Assembly: GCF_021513155.1 (NCBI RefSeq)
Contig: NZ_CP090983.1
Location: forward strand, 992,001 to 1,056,000
Length of the DNA: 64,000 nt
DNA from: Jeotgalibaca sp. MA1X17-3
GTDB lineage: Bacteria > Bacillota > Bacilli > Lactobacillales > Aerococcaceae
Direction of reading: 5' to 3'
This document shows, piece after piece, positions 1 through 8,910 of this stretch. Every line of letters starts with the position of its first letter. Position 1 is the first letter of the stretch. The notes beneath the pieces are model-generated. The model was not told where the DNA came from. It did no database searches and saw only the letters and a program-made list of their open reading frames with translations. A program made the translations under genes and the position numbers.

Positions 1-970
1 AGCTGGGTTATTTGGAGGAGCTGGTGTAGGGAAAACCGTTCTTATAACCGAACTTATAAATAATACAGCTCAAAAAACGAAAGGATATAGTATTTTTTGT
101 GGCATTGGGGAACGATCTAGAGAAGCAGAGGAACTTTATCGTGAAGTTCAAGAAGCCAACGTATTAAAAAATGCAGTCCTTATATTTGCGCAAATGAATG
201 AACCACCTGGAGCAAGATTTAGAGTTGGTCACTCTGCCCTTACAATGGCAGAGCACTTTCGTGATGAAGAGAAAAAAGATGTTCTGCTTTTAATTGATAA
301 TATTTTCAGATTTATTCAAGCTGGTTCTGAAGTTTCTGGACTTATGGGTAAAATGCCTTCTAGAGTGGGGTATCAACCTACCTTAGCAAGTGAACTTTCA
401 GAACTACAAGAAAGGATAGCTAGTACTTCTTCAGGAGCGATTACTTCTATACAGGCAGTCTATGTTCCAGCTGATGATTTTACAGATCCTTCTGCCACTC
501 ACACATTTTCACATTTATCTGCATCAGTAGTATTATCTAGAAAAAGAGCTAGTGAAGGCTTATTTCCTGCCATAGATCCTTTAAACTCATCTTCTAAAAT
601 GTTGAATAAATCTGTAATAGGAGAAAGACACTATCATATAGCCAGGGAAATTAAAAGAACGTTGGCCGTTTATGAAGAATTGAAAGATATCATCGCCATG
701 TTAGGGATAGAAGAGCTTTCAGAAGAAGATAGAAATATAGTGAATAGAGCTAGAAGATTAGAAAGATTTTTAACTCAACCTTTTTTCTCCACAGAAGATA
801 TAACGGGAATAGAAGGTCGCTTAGTTAATTTAGACGATGCTCTAGAAGGCTGTGAAAGAATTTTAAATGATGAATTTAAAGATTATGAAGAAACTGATTT
901 ATATTTAATTGGTAATATTGACGAAGCTATTAAAAAAAGAAAAGAAAGGGAGAACATAAATGAGACTTAA
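1..970 (+). CDS. atpD: N-type (Na+) ATP synthase subunit beta, 5' partial
   Basis: Catalytic beta subunit of the F1 sector. The reading frame is open from base 2, so the gene begins before the window and only about the last 322 codons are present. The Walker A loop GGAGVGKT lies at the very start, followed by a Walker B strand (LLLIDNIFRF), the segment DPSATHTFSHL that matches the family's conserved DPA-x-TTFxHL region, and the DELSEED-like loop as EELSEED. It is first in a beta-epsilon-Q-R-a-c-b-alpha-gamma order, which is the order described for N-ATPases and not for the housekeeping F-ATPase operon. The stop overlaps atpC by 11 bases. No disruption is seen in this fragment. Function is secure; the sodium assignment rests on atpE and on gene order. 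Confidence 0.95.
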   Translation, partial: AGLFGGAGVGKTVLITELINNTAQKTKGYSIFCGIGERSREAEELYREVQEANVLKNAVLIFAQMNEPPGARFRVGHSALTMAEHFRDEEKKDVLLLIDNIFRFIQAGSEVSGLMGKMPSRVGYQPTLASELSELQERIASTSSGAITSIQAVYVPADDFTDPSATHTFSHLSASVVLSRKRASEGLFPAIDPLNSSSKMLNKSVIGERHYHIAREIKRTLAVYEELKDIIAMLGIEELSEEDRNIVNRARRLERFLTQPFFSTEDITGIEGRLVNLDDALEGCERILNDEFKDYEETDLYLIGNIDEAIKKRKERENINET

Positions 971-1349
971 GATTATGCTCCCTTATAAAACCATACTAGA
1001 TAAAGATGTATTAAAAATAACTGCACCAGGAGTAGAGGGAGTATTTCAGATCTTACCTAATCATGTTGACGGTACGTGGAGTCTGAAAGCAGGTATATTA
1101 GTTATAAATATAGTACCAGATGATGAAATAGATCGGTACTATGCCATCAGCCAAGGAGTTATTGTAAAAGAGGGTGATGTCGTTTATCTCACTTGTTTTC
1201 AAGCTATAAAAGGTGACTCTTTAGAAAACGTTGCAGATACCGTTCGCAAAGATTTAGAAGTTATGGATGAGAGAGAAAGAAAAGCTCAAGAAGTTCTCAT
1301 AAAACTTGAAGTAGATACGGTCAGAAGATTTATGGAATTGGATAAATAA
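960..1349 (+). CDS. atpC: N-type ATP synthase subunit epsilon
   Basis: Small F1 central-stalk subunit of 129 residues. An N-terminal beta-sandwich (about residues 1-85) is followed by a helical tail rich in Glu, Arg and Lys (about 90-129). It starts at the ATG overlapping the end of atpD, as expected for translational coupling. Its position directly after atpD is diagnostic of N-ATPase operons, because housekeeping operons have atpC last, after atpD. The sequence is divergent but of ordinary length. I see no frameshift. Confidence 0.9.
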   Translation: MRLKIMLPYKTILDKDVLKITAPGVEGVFQILPNHVDGTWSLKAGILVINIVPDDEIDRYYAISQGVIVKEGDVVYLTCFQAIKGDSLENVADTVRKDLEVMDERERKAQEVLIKLEVDTVRRFMELDK

Positions 1350-1362
1350 AGGAAGTGATATC

Positions 1363-1655
1363 TTGTCTAAAAAAAATCACTGGATGAAGAACTTTTAAAT
1401 GAAATAGAGAAAGATGCTAATAAAAAATTAAAATCTAAGGAAGACGGAAAAGAAATAATGTTTGGCTTAGGTCTTTTTGGAATTGTAGGTTGGTCTATTG
1501 CTGTACCGACACTTTTAGGAATAGCTTTGGGTACATACTTAGATAAAAAAGTTGAGACAAGTTTCTCTTGGACGTTAACGCTTATCTTTGTGGGTGTTAT
1601 TGTTGGAGCTTTTAATACATGGCGTTGGCTGAATGAAAATAATAACAAAGAATAG
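1363..1655 (+). CDS. atpQ: AtpQ-like (AtpI/AtpZ family) membrane subunit of N-ATPase, frame broken near the start
   Basis: Two-helix membrane protein (FGLGLFGIVGWSIAVPTLLG and WTLTLIFVGVIVGAF) of the AtpI/AtpZ type that sits third in N-ATPase operons. The best start is the TTG at 1363, 6 bases after GGAAG and 14 bases after the atpC stop. After codon 4 the frame is lost in an A8 run (1369-1376). One extra A restores a continuous acidic N-terminus (SLDEELLNEIEKDANKK) running into the membrane core. As written, only an internal ATG at 1458 gives an open 65-residue core without the N-terminus. Family role is probably assembly or stability of the c ring or Mg2+ handling. Identity rests on hydropathy and operon position. 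Confidence 0.75.
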
Positions 1656-1663
1656 GAGAGCAT

Positions 1664-1942
1664 ATGATTGTTTCATTTTTAATAGGTTTATTAATAGGCA
1701 TTTTATATTTTGGTGGACTGTACTATACTACACAAAAATTTAATCATGTTAAAAGCCCTGGTCTATTTATGATTCTCTCGTTTATTTTTAGAATGGGGAT
1801 ATTATTAACAGGATTGTATTACTTAGCACAAGCAGGCTTTAAAAATATTTTATTAGGATTTCTAGCAATCATGATCGTTCGAATGATTATGGTGTCTAAA
1901 ATAAAAAAGGATCCATCCAAGCCAGACACAAAAAGGGAGTGA
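1664..1942 (+). CDS. atpR: N-ATPase subunit AtpR
   Basis: A 92-residue very hydrophobic protein with about three membrane segments (residues 2-22, 34-54, 60-80) and a basic C-terminal tail. In N-ATPase operons the gene between atpQ and atpB is atpR, a subunit found only in this ATPase class and possibly helping c-ring assembly. The start ATG follows AGGAGAG. The downstream atpB starts 4 bases after the stop. The conserved arginine inside the second helix (FRMGILL) and the third (VRMIM) fit AtpR proteins. The assignment leans on context because the family is short and divergent. Confidence 0.8.
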   Translation: MIVSFLIGLLIGILYFGGLYYTTQKFNHVKSPGLFMILSFIFRMGILLTGLYYLAQAGFKNILLGFLAIMIVRMIMVSKIKKDPSKPDTKRE

Positions 1943-1946
1943 TTTA

Positions 1947-2654
1947 ATGAATATCGATCCAAGTCAGATCGTGTACTTTGAATGGGGATTTGTTAGGATT
2001 ACAGCTACCTTAGTATTTACATGGCTCACAATGTTGATATTAATTTTAGTATCCTTTTTGATTACTAGAACTATTAAAACCGGGAAAAAGGTTTCTAAAG
2101 GCCAAAATATTTTGGAAGCGTTAATAGAAACTATCAATACTCAAATTAAACAAATAAGTCAGGAAGAGCCAGGGAGATATCTTCCTTTTATTGGAACTTT
2201 ATTTATATTTATATTGGCTTCAAACGTGTTATCGATTATTCCAGGATTTAAACCACCGACAGGTTCCTTAAATACTACGATTGCCTTGTCTCTCTGCGTA
2301 TTTTTAGCAGTACCGTTTTATGGAATATCCGACAGAGGTGTTATAGGGTATTTAAAAGAGTATATTAAACCGACAATTATTATGCTACCGTTTAATATAA
2401 TTGGCGAAATTTCACGAACCCTGTCACTTGCTATTCGTTTATATGGAAATGTGATGAGTTCAAGTGTTGTTGTAGCAATATTATTGGGAGTAATCCCGTT
2501 ATTTTTTCCGATTGTTATACAAGCATTAGGACTTTTAACAGGAATCATTCAAGCTTATATATTCGCGATTTTAGCTATCGTATATATAGCATCGGTTACA
2601 AAAAACCAAAAAGAAAAATTGGACTTAGACTTAGACAATGAAGAAAGTAAATAA
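1947..2654 (+). CDS. atpB: N-type ATP synthase subunit a
   Basis: Membrane stator subunit forming the ion half-channels next to the c ring; 235 residues, five or six transmembrane helices. The essential arginine lies in helix 4 within SLAIRLYGN (about residue 164), with EISRTLSLA before it. The gene sits between atpR and atpE with an 11-base gap to atpE. Length and motif are normal for the family and no break is seen. The ion choice is set mainly by the c subunit, which carries sodium ligands. Confidence 0.93.
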   Translation: MNIDPSQIVYFEWGFVRITATLVFTWLTMLILILVSFLITRTIKTGKKVSKGQNILEALIETINTQIKQISQEEPGRYLPFIGTLFIFILASNVLSIIPGFKPPTGSLNTTIALSLCVFLAVPFYGISDRGVIGYLKEYIKPTIIMLPFNIIGEISRTLSLAIRLYGNVMSSSVVVAILLGVIPLFFPIVIQALGLLTGIIQAYIFAILAIVYIASVTKNQKEKLDLDLDNEESK

Positions 2655-2665
2655 GGAGGAATATT

Positions 2666-2932
2666 ATGGATAATATAGGACTAATTGGTATGACGTCAAT
2701 AATTATTGCAGGAATAACTATGGCTCTAGGATCAATAGCACCAGCATTAGGTCAGGGAAAAGCTGTTTCACAAGCATTAAAGTCAATAGCTCAACAGCCA
2801 GATGAATCAAATACAATTACTAGAACTCTCTTTGTAGGATTGGCTATGATTGAATCTACGGCTATCTATTGTTTTGTAATTGCCATGATTCTGCTTTTTG
2901 CTAATCCGTTTTGGAATTTAGTGGTGGGGTAA
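2666..2932 (+). CDS. atpE: N-type ATP synthase subunit c with Na+-binding residues
   Basis: Rotor-ring hairpin of 88 residues: helix 1 (about 5-30), the polar loop AQQPDESN (42-49), helix 2 (about 55-80). The ion site is of the sodium type: Gln30 in LGQGKA, Glu63 in the second helix, then Ser64 and Thr65 (IESTAIY). In the characterised Ilyobacter tartaricus c subunit the ligands are Gln32, the Val63 backbone, Glu65 and Ser66, and these positions align directly. The start ATG follows AAGGAGGA. The Na+ conclusion follows from residue matching with that known family member. Confidence 0.95.
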   Translation: MDNIGLIGMTSIIIAGITMALGSIAPALGQGKAVSQALKSIAQQPDESNTITRTLFVGLAMIESTAIYCFVIAMILLFANPFWNLVVG

Positions 2933-2935
2933 ATT

Positions 2936-3689
2936 ATGGAGATAAGTTGGTTTGAAATCGCAGCACAAATAGTTAACTTTTTTGTACTTTTGATTATCTT
3001 ACAATATTTTTTTTACAAGCCAATAACAAAAGCTATGGCGGATAGAAAAGAAAGAATTTTAAAGGCTGAAAAAGCAGCTGACAGTAAGATGAGTGAAGCA
3101 GAAGAATTAATTAAAACTTACGATGATAAAATAGAAGATATAGAGAGTGAAAAAAGAGTATTCTAGCAAACTATCGAGAAGAAGCTTTAGAGAAGAAAAA
3201 CAGTTTATTGGAAGAATATGAAGAAGAAGCCAATAACAAACGCAAAAATTATATAGAAGAAGTAGAAGAAGAAAAAGAATACTTTATTAAAAGATTAAGA
3301 ATGGAATTAGGAAAAAATGCTGTTCAAATAGCCTCTAAAATCTTAGCGACTATTTCTTCCAAAGAATTAGAAGATGAAGTTTATAAGTCATTTATAAATG
3401 ATTTAGTACATATAAACGAAAACGTTCCAAATAAAGAGATATTAGATGAAAGCAGAAATATAAATTTATATAGTTCTAAAGAATTGTCTAAGGATGAAAA
3501 AAAGATATAGAATTAATACTAAAAGAAAAAATTGCAAATATAGAACAAATCAATTATGAAATAAATGAAAAATTAATCCTTGGATATGAGCTAAATTTAG
3601 AAACGTATACGGTTCATAGCAGTATAAAGAAATACTTGGATGAAGTTGAAGAAAATATAATAGATGTATTAGAAAGCCAAAATTTATAG
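2936..3689 (+). pseudogene. atpF: N-type ATP synthase subunit b, two frameshifts
   Basis: Peripheral-stalk subunit. The first part has the N-terminal membrane anchor (IVNFFVLLIILQYFFYKP) and the start of a long charged coiled coil. The frame is lost after about residue 75 in an A6 run (3150-3155); adding one A gives KKSILANYREEAL and continues the coil. A second break in an A7 run (3497-3503) separates the last part; adding one A gives a tail ending LESQNL at 3689. Repaired length is about 251 residues, matching the long N-ATPase b protein that also covers the missing delta subunit. As written, no single product spans anchor and C-terminus. Either the operon is inactive or both indels are sequencing errors in homopolymers. 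Confidence 0.88.
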
Positions 3690-3699
3690 GAGTATGTAT

Positions 3700-5211
3700 A
3701 TGTTAAACAAACAACTGTCCTATTTAGATAAAGCGATTGATGAATCACTAAAAGAAGATTTGAAAAAAAACAATATAGAAGAAAGTGGAACAGTTATTTC
3801 TGTAGATAGTGGTATAGCGGTTGTAAAGGGACTCAGAGTTGTAAAAAATCAAGAATTAATTGAATTCCCGGGCGAGGTTATGGGGATGGCCTTTAACTTG
3901 GATCCAAATAGTATTGGAGTTGTTCTCCTTGGAGATTTCTACAATATTAAAGCCGGAGATATAGTCAAAAGAACCTTTTCTGTTGCAGATATACCAGTAT
4001 CTGATGATTTTTTAGGCAGAGTCATTAGTCCTTTGGGAGTAATTTTAGACAATAAGGGACCTGTAAATATACAGAAACATCTACCTGTTGAAAGAGAATC
4101 TCCTTCTATAATGAAAAGGGCTCCTGTAAATATTCCACTACAAACTGGAATAAAAATAATTGATAGTGTTGTTCCAATTGGCCGAGGACAAAGGGAATTG
4201 ATTTTAGGTGATAGGCAAACGGGGAAAACTACGATTGCTATTGATACGATTATTAATCAAAAAGGTGAAGATGTCATTTGTATCTATTGTGCTATAGGTC
4301 AGCAAACAACATCTGTTTCTAAAACTATAGAAACATTAAAAAGAAATGGTGCTATGGACTATACAATCGTAATGATAGCTGGTTCAGAAGATCCCCCAGG
4401 AGTAGCGTATATTGCGCCTTATGCAGCGACATCTCTAGGAGAATATTTCATGGAGAAGGGTAAAGATGTCTTAATTGTATATGATGACCTTACAAGACAT
4501 GCTAGATCATATAGAGAGCTTTCTTTACTTCTTGAAAGACCTCCCGGAAGAGAAGCTTTCCCCGGAGATATATTTTATATTCACTCGAGACTTCTTGAAA
4601 GATCGACGCACTTGCGAGAGGAATATGGCGGTGGTAGTATTACATCATTGCCTATTATAGAAACCCAGGCTGAGAATTTGTCAGCTTATATTTCTACTAA
4701 CTTAATTTCTATTACGGATGGGCAAATTTATCTTTCTCCCAAATTATTTCAAAAGGGCAATTTACCTGCCGTGAATATAGGTACATCTGTATCTAGAATA
4801 GGAGCAAAGACACAAATTCCATCTTATAGATCAATTACTAGTGCCTTAAAACTTACCTATTCTCAGTTTGAAGAGTTAGAGTCATTTGCCAGCTTTGGAA
4901 CAAGACTTGACGAAAAAACTAAAGAAACTCTTGTTAGAGGAAGAAGAATTAGAGCAGTTTTAAATCAAGGTCAACATTCTCCAATAGAAGTTACTGAGCA
5001 AATTGGAGTGTTAATGGCCGTAACGAATGGACTATTAGATAAAATTGACTTAGAAGATATATCTGAAGCAGAAGATTTAATAAGAAATGAAGTAAAAAAA
5101 GATTATGATTTCCGTACTGCTTTATTACAACCTGAAGCTATCGATGATAGTACCAAAGATGCTTTTCTAAAAAGAATGAAAAAATTATTGGAAATGGAGT
5201 TTAAACTATAA
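3700..5211 (+). CDS. atpA: N-type ATP synthase subunit alpha
   Basis: Non-catalytic nucleotide-binding F1 subunit, about 503 residues. Walker A is GDRQTGKT (near residue 170), with VLIVYDDLTRHA downstream and the signature PAVNIGTSVSRIG. I prefer the ATG at 3700 because AGGAG lies 7 bases upstream; an in-frame ATG at 3694 is only 1 base from it. The stop abuts the ATG of atpG without a gap. Full length and all motifs are intact, in contrast to the neighbours atpF and atpG. Confidence 0.95.
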   Translation: MLNKQLSYLDKAIDESLKEDLKKNNIEESGTVISVDSGIAVVKGLRVVKNQELIEFPGEVMGMAFNLDPNSIGVVLLGDFYNIKAGDIVKRTFSVADIPVSDDFLGRVISPLGVILDNKGPVNIQKHLPVERESPSIMKRAPVNIPLQTGIKIIDSVVPIGRGQRELILGDRQTGKTTIAIDTIINQKGEDVICIYCAIGQQTTSVSKTIETLKRNGAMDYTIVMIAGSEDPPGVAYIAPYAATSLGEYFMEKGKDVLIVYDDLTRHARSYRELSLLLERPPGREAFPGDIFYIHSRLLERSTHLREEYGGGSITSLPIIETQAENLSAYISTNLISITDGQIYLSPKLFQKGNLPAVNIGTSVSRIGAKTQIPSYRSITSALKLTYSQFEELESFASFGTRLDEKTKETLVRGRRIRAVLNQGQHSPIEVTEQIGVLMAVTNGLLDKIDLEDISEAEDLIRNEVKKDYDFRTALLQPEAIDDSTKDAFLKRMKKLLEMEFKL

Positions 5212-6111
5212 ATGGAAACTTTGCAAAAATTAAAAAATAACATTAATTCTGCGGAAAGTCTTCAATCTATAGTAGGTACTATGAAAGCTTATGCTTCTAG
5301 CAACATAACCTAATTTCAAAATGCTGCGAATGCTTCATGGCAGTATAAGGGTGTGTTAGATAAATCATTATACATTATTTTTTCTGAGCAAGAAGAAATA
5401 AGTAGTCAAGAAAAAATAAGTAGTCAAGAAAAAATAAGTAGTCAAGAAGAAAAAGGTAGTAATTTGCATATTATATTTGGCTCTGACCATGGCTTGGCTG
5501 GAAGATTTAATGAGAGAATGACAACTTATAGTATAAAAAACATTCCAAATAATGAAGTTAATAAAAGTATCATAATAGGACAACAGGTATTTCAAAGGAT
5601 TCAAGATGATTTAAATGTTGTTGATCTTTTTAAAGCACCTCAAACGATAGAAGCTATAACTAAAATGGTACATATTATTTTTTTAAGAATAGATGAGTTA
5701 AGAGACCAATATTCGATAGAGAAAGTTCTGTTACATTATAATAAGCCTAAAGATAGAACTACTTTCGAAGAAGAGAGCGAAGTTTTATTCCCAATAGATT
5801 TACTGGAATTTTCAAAAAAAGAAATAGAGTGGGATTCCAATAGAATACCTACTTATTTTACTAATAGAGAAAAATTAATATCCGATCTTGTCCGACAATA
5901 TTTTTTCATTACATTGTATAGAGCTTTTTGTTATTCTCTTGCATCTGAAAATGCAAGTAGACTCTCTTCAATGAAAGCTGCTGAAAAAAATATAGAAGAA
6001 AGACTCGAGGAATTAAATTTTGATTACAGAAGGCAAAGACAAAATAGTATTACTGAAGAATTAAATGATATTATTTCTGGTTTCAAAGCCATAAGCAAAT
6101 CTCAAGATTAA
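5212..6111 (+). pseudogene. atpG: N-type ATP synthase subunit gamma with an internal stop codon
   Basis: Rotating central-stalk subunit. It begins METLQKLKNNINSAESLQ, continues IVGTMKAYASSNIT, then meets TAA at 5311-5313 (codon 34). Reading through in the same frame gives FQNAANASWQYKGVLDKSLY, FGSDHGLAGRFN and the C-terminal helix with SRLSSMKAAEKN and ITEELNDIISGF, all typical of gamma subunits. CAA to TAA, a single C-to-T change, explains the stop; it is not a homopolymer indel. An 18-bp unit is repeated in the coding region (5392-5445), lengthening a loop. Read through, the protein has 299 residues. This is the last gene of the operon and is followed by a terminator. Confidence 0.88.
5392..5445 (+). 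repeat. Three in-frame 18-bp tandem repeats inside atpG
   Basis: Three consecutive 18-base units (5392-5409, 5410-5427, 5428-5445), nearly identical, encoding E-(E/K)-I-S-S-Q three times. Units 2 and 3 are identical and unit 1 differs by one base. The repeat is a multiple of three and keeps the reading frame. It falls between the strand ending IIFSEQ and the one beginning GSNLHIIFG, probably a surface loop. Confidence 0.9.
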
Positions 6112-6475
6112 TCATAAAAATCTGTTAATATAAATAAAATTATAGAGTTCATAAATAAAATATAGTTGAAATAGTGCAGTTATTACTTGAAAAAATACAT
6201 ATACAAAAAGATACCCTGATTCGATCTTAAATCAGGGTATTTTCTATGTATTTAATCTTTTCATGAGCTTATAGCTAGGAGAACTTGAAATAAAGAAAGT
6301 TGAAAATTGCAGAAAAAAATCTATAATAAAGATAGATGTACTTTAGTTAAAAATAGTGAAGTAGAAGGATAAGGTACTGGTATTCTTTTGAAATTTATCC
6401 ACACAATGAAAAATGTGTTGAAATAAGACTTTCATATTTTTATCAATATTGTAGTTATACAGTAAGGAGAAAAAC
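6112..6475. other. Intergenic region between atpG and tag
   Basis: This 364-base gap holds the operon terminator (6211-6245) and then AT-rich sequence. A weak promoter candidate for tag is TTGAAA at 6418-6423 with TATCAA at 6441-6446, 17 bases apart. No further gene is visible. Confidence 0.5.
6211..6245 (+). terminator. Rho-independent terminator after atpG
   Basis: The arms ATACCCTGATT and AATCAGGGTAT form an 11-bp stem around a short loop, followed by a T-rich tail (TTTCT). It lies about 100 bases after the atpG stop and should end the N-ATPase operon transcript. Confidence 0.8.
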
Positions 6476-7032
6476 ATGGTTAAAAATCGTTGCAAGTGGC
6501 CAAATCTTGAAAAAAGCGAAATATATATTGAATATCATGATAACGAATGGGGAATAGCTTCCTATGAGGATTCGTATTTGTTTGAAATGATTTTACTGGA
6601 ATCATTTCACGGAGGATTATCTTGGCTAATTATATTAAAGAAACGGGAAGCATTTCGGAAAGCATTTGATAACTTTGATCCCTATGCAATAAAAGATTAC
6701 TCAGAAGAAAAACTGGAAGAACTGATGGGAAACAGTGATATTGTTAGAAATAAAGCTAAAATTCTAGCAAATATTGAAAATGCAAAAGCATTTATCAAGG
6801 TACAGAAAGAGTTTGGGACGTTTTCAAAATATATATGGTCTTTTACAAATGATGAAATTCAATATGGAGACTCAGATCAACTTATTAAAACCAATGAATT
6901 ATCCGATATGGTTTCGAAAGATATGAAAAAAGAGGCTTTAAGTTCATGGGCAGTATTACTACCTACTCTTATTTAGAAGCAATTGGAGTCATGAACAACC
7001 ATAGTAGTACCTGCTTTAAAAATAATATTTAA
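6476..7032 (+). pseudogene. tag: DNA-3-methyladenine glycosylase I (Tag), C-terminal frameshift
   Basis: Base-excision repair enzyme that removes 3-methyladenine from DNA. RCKWP, EYHDNEWG and HGGLSWLIILKKR are hallmark segments. The open frame ends at 6976 with an unrelated tail (ALSSWAVLLPTLI). Adding one A to the A6 run at 6926-6931 restores RGFKFMGSITTYSYLEAIG and a C-terminal NNHSSTC, which supplies the His and Cys that bind zinc with N-terminal Cys and His in this family. The repaired length is 185 residues, as in typical Tag proteins. As written, the zinc site is lost. AAGGAG lies upstream of the ATG. Confidence 0.88.
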
Positions 7033-7065
7033 AACAATAGCGAGAATAAACTTAAATATACGAGG

Positions 7066-7110
7066 AAGATACCCTTAAAATTGACCCTGTTCAATTATAA
7101 GGGTATTCTT
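7066..7110. promoter_or_regulatory. Inverted repeat before the choline locus
   Basis: Near-perfect inverted arms of about 19-20 bases (AAGATACCCTTAAAATTGA and its partner at 7091-7110) flank a short centre just before the licC-licA start. Neither side has a good U-tract, so an operator or attenuator fits better than a terminator. The downstream protein has its own winged-helix domain and could bind here; that is inference. Confidence 0.45.
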
Positions 7111-7137
7111 ATGTCATTGAACAAGAGGAGAATGAAA

Positions 7138-8910
7138 ATGAAAGATATATTTGAACTAGTTTATTTAATCTATGAAGGAAAGTTAAAAACGCAAAGAGAA
7201 TTTGCGGATCATATGTTTATATCTCTGGGTAAAGTGAATACCTTGTTAAAAGAAGCGATATCAAAAGAATATATCGTAGATCAAAAAGGATATAAACTTA
7301 TGGATAAAGGCCAATCGTTACTAAGTAAACACAAAGTTGATAACGCTATCATCATGGCAGCTGGTTTTGGCTCTAGATTTGTACCAATGACATACGAAAC
7401 ACCTAAAGGTCTTCTAGAAGTACATGGAGAAGTCATGATTGAGAGACAAATTAAACAACTTCATGAAGTGGGGATTACTGATATTACGATTGTAGTAGGT
7501 TACTTGAAAGAGATGTTCGAATACTTAACAGATTTATATGGGGTAAAGCTCATTTATAATTCTGATTACTCCTTTAAGAATAATATTTCATCTCTATACT
7601 ATGCAAAAGAAGAAATGAAAAATACGTATATATTAACTTCTGATATTTATATGGTTGATAATATATACAGGAAATTTGAAAACGTTTCATTTTACGCTGC
7701 TGAATACTTTGAAGACAATACGGATGAATGGGTTGTTCAAGTTAATAAAGATAATTTGATTACCTCCATCAATCCCTCTGGCGGAGAGAACACTTGGGGA
7801 ATGTATGGTCCTGCATTTTTTAAAGATGATTTCAGTAAAAAAATGGTAGGATATATCGATGATATTTATGAGGACAAGTCTTGTGCTCAATATTACTGGG
7901 AAAATGTTTATTTAAATAATAAGGATACGTTAGATATGTTTATTAGAAAATATCCAAAAGGAACGATTCTGGAATTTGAATCGTTAGAAGAATTACGTGT
8001 CTATGATAAGAGTTACTTAAAATTCTCACGGTCAGAAATCTTAGAAGTGATCAAAAAAGTATTTGATGTTGAATTATCGGATATCGTAAGACTCCGAACA
8101 CTGAAAGAGGGAATGACGAATGACTCCTTCTTATTTGAAGTCAAAGGAAAGAAGTACGTTTTTAGAAATCCTGGTAAAGGAACGGAGCACTTAATTAATA
8201 GAAACCAAGAAGCTCATGTATATGAAATGATTAACCCACTTCATATTTCTGATGATGTTATTTATTTGAATCCTGAAAAAGGGTATAAAATCACTTCATT
8301 TGTACCAAATTCACGAACGATTGATCCTAATCATGTAGCAGAAGTAGATTTAGCTTTAGAAAAACTAAGAATTTTACATGGTTCAGGTTTACAAACCAAA
8401 CATTATTTTGATATAGAGGAACGAATCCAATTCTATCATCAATTATGTATAGATAGTCATGCTATTTTGTTTAAGGACTTTGATGAAGTGTATGAGAACA
8501 TAAAAAAAGTAATAGATGTTTTAAACTCGATACCGAGAGAAAAAGTTCTGTGTCACATTGATGCAGTAGATATGAATTTCCTACTTGCTGACGGTGAAAT
8601 AACGGTTTTAGATTGGGAGTATTCCGGAATGGCAGATCCTTTGATTGATATTGCGATGTTTATTGCGTATGCCAACAAACATGATCAAGAAATCAATGAT
8701 TTATTGGATCGCTATCTAGAAAGAGAACATACAAAAGAAGAACTAATGATTGTAGAAGCTTATGTTTCTTTAGCAGGTTTCTTATGGGCTCTTTGGACAC
8801 AGTATAAACAAGCATGTGGAGAAGATTTTGGAACATATGGGATGGAGCAGCATCAATATGGTCGGAAATATTCAAGAATTGTATTAGATAAGGTGAAGAA
8901 CGATGCATAA
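7138..8910 (+). CDS. Fused winged-helix regulator / phosphocholine cytidylyltransferase / choline kinase (LicC-LicA type)
   Basis: A 590-residue three-part protein. Residues 1-60 look like a winged helix-turn-helix (KTQREFADHMFISLGKVNTL). Residues about 67-300 are a nucleotidyltransferase with the signature IIMAAGFGSRF followed by PKGLL, matching LicC, which makes CDP-choline. From about 310 there is an aminoglycoside-phosphotransferase-like kinase with the loop HIDAVDMN and the metal-binding LDWEYSG, matching LicA choline kinase. The ATG at 7138 is chosen because GAGGAG ends 7 bases before it. The next gene, a LicB-like transporter, starts 8 bases before this stop. Together they suggest choline uptake and activation for decorating surface polymers. 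Choline versus ethanolamine or another amino alcohol cannot be settled here. Confidence 0.85.
   Translation: MKDIFELVYLIYEGKLKTQREFADHMFISLGKVNTLLKEAISKEYIVDQKGYKLMDKGQSLLSKHKVDNAIIMAAGFGSRFVPMTYETPKGLLEVHGEVMIERQIKQLHEVGITDITIVVGYLKEMFEYLTDLYGVKLIYNSDYSFKNNISSLYYAKEEMKNTYILTSDIYMVDNIYRKFENVSFYAAEYFEDNTDEWVVQVNKDNLITSINPSGGENTWGMYGPAFFKDDFSKKMVGYIDDIYEDKSCAQYYWENVYLNNKDTLDMFIRKYPKGTILEFESLEELRVYDKSYLKFSRSEILEVIKKVFDVELSDIVRLRTLKEGMTNDSFLFEVKGKKYVFRNPGKGTEHLINRNQEAHVYEMINPLHISDDVIYLNPEKGYKITSFVPNSRTIDPNHVAEVDLALEKLRILHGSGLQTKHYFDIEERIQFYHQLCIDSHAILFKDFDEVYENIKKVIDVLNSIPREKVLCHIDAVDMNFLLADGEITVLDWEYSGMADPLIDIAMFIAYANKHDQEINDLLDRYLEREHTKEELMIVEAYVSLAGFLWALWTQYKQACGEDFGTYGMEQHQYGRKYSRIVLDKVKNDA

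Noticed and set aside
4475..4660. Small frame inside atpA
   Set aside because: Overlaps conserved alpha-subunit coding sequence in another frame.
5392..5445. Short tandem repeat as a CRISPR or VNTR locus
   Set aside because: Units are in frame inside atpG, have no spacers and are only three.
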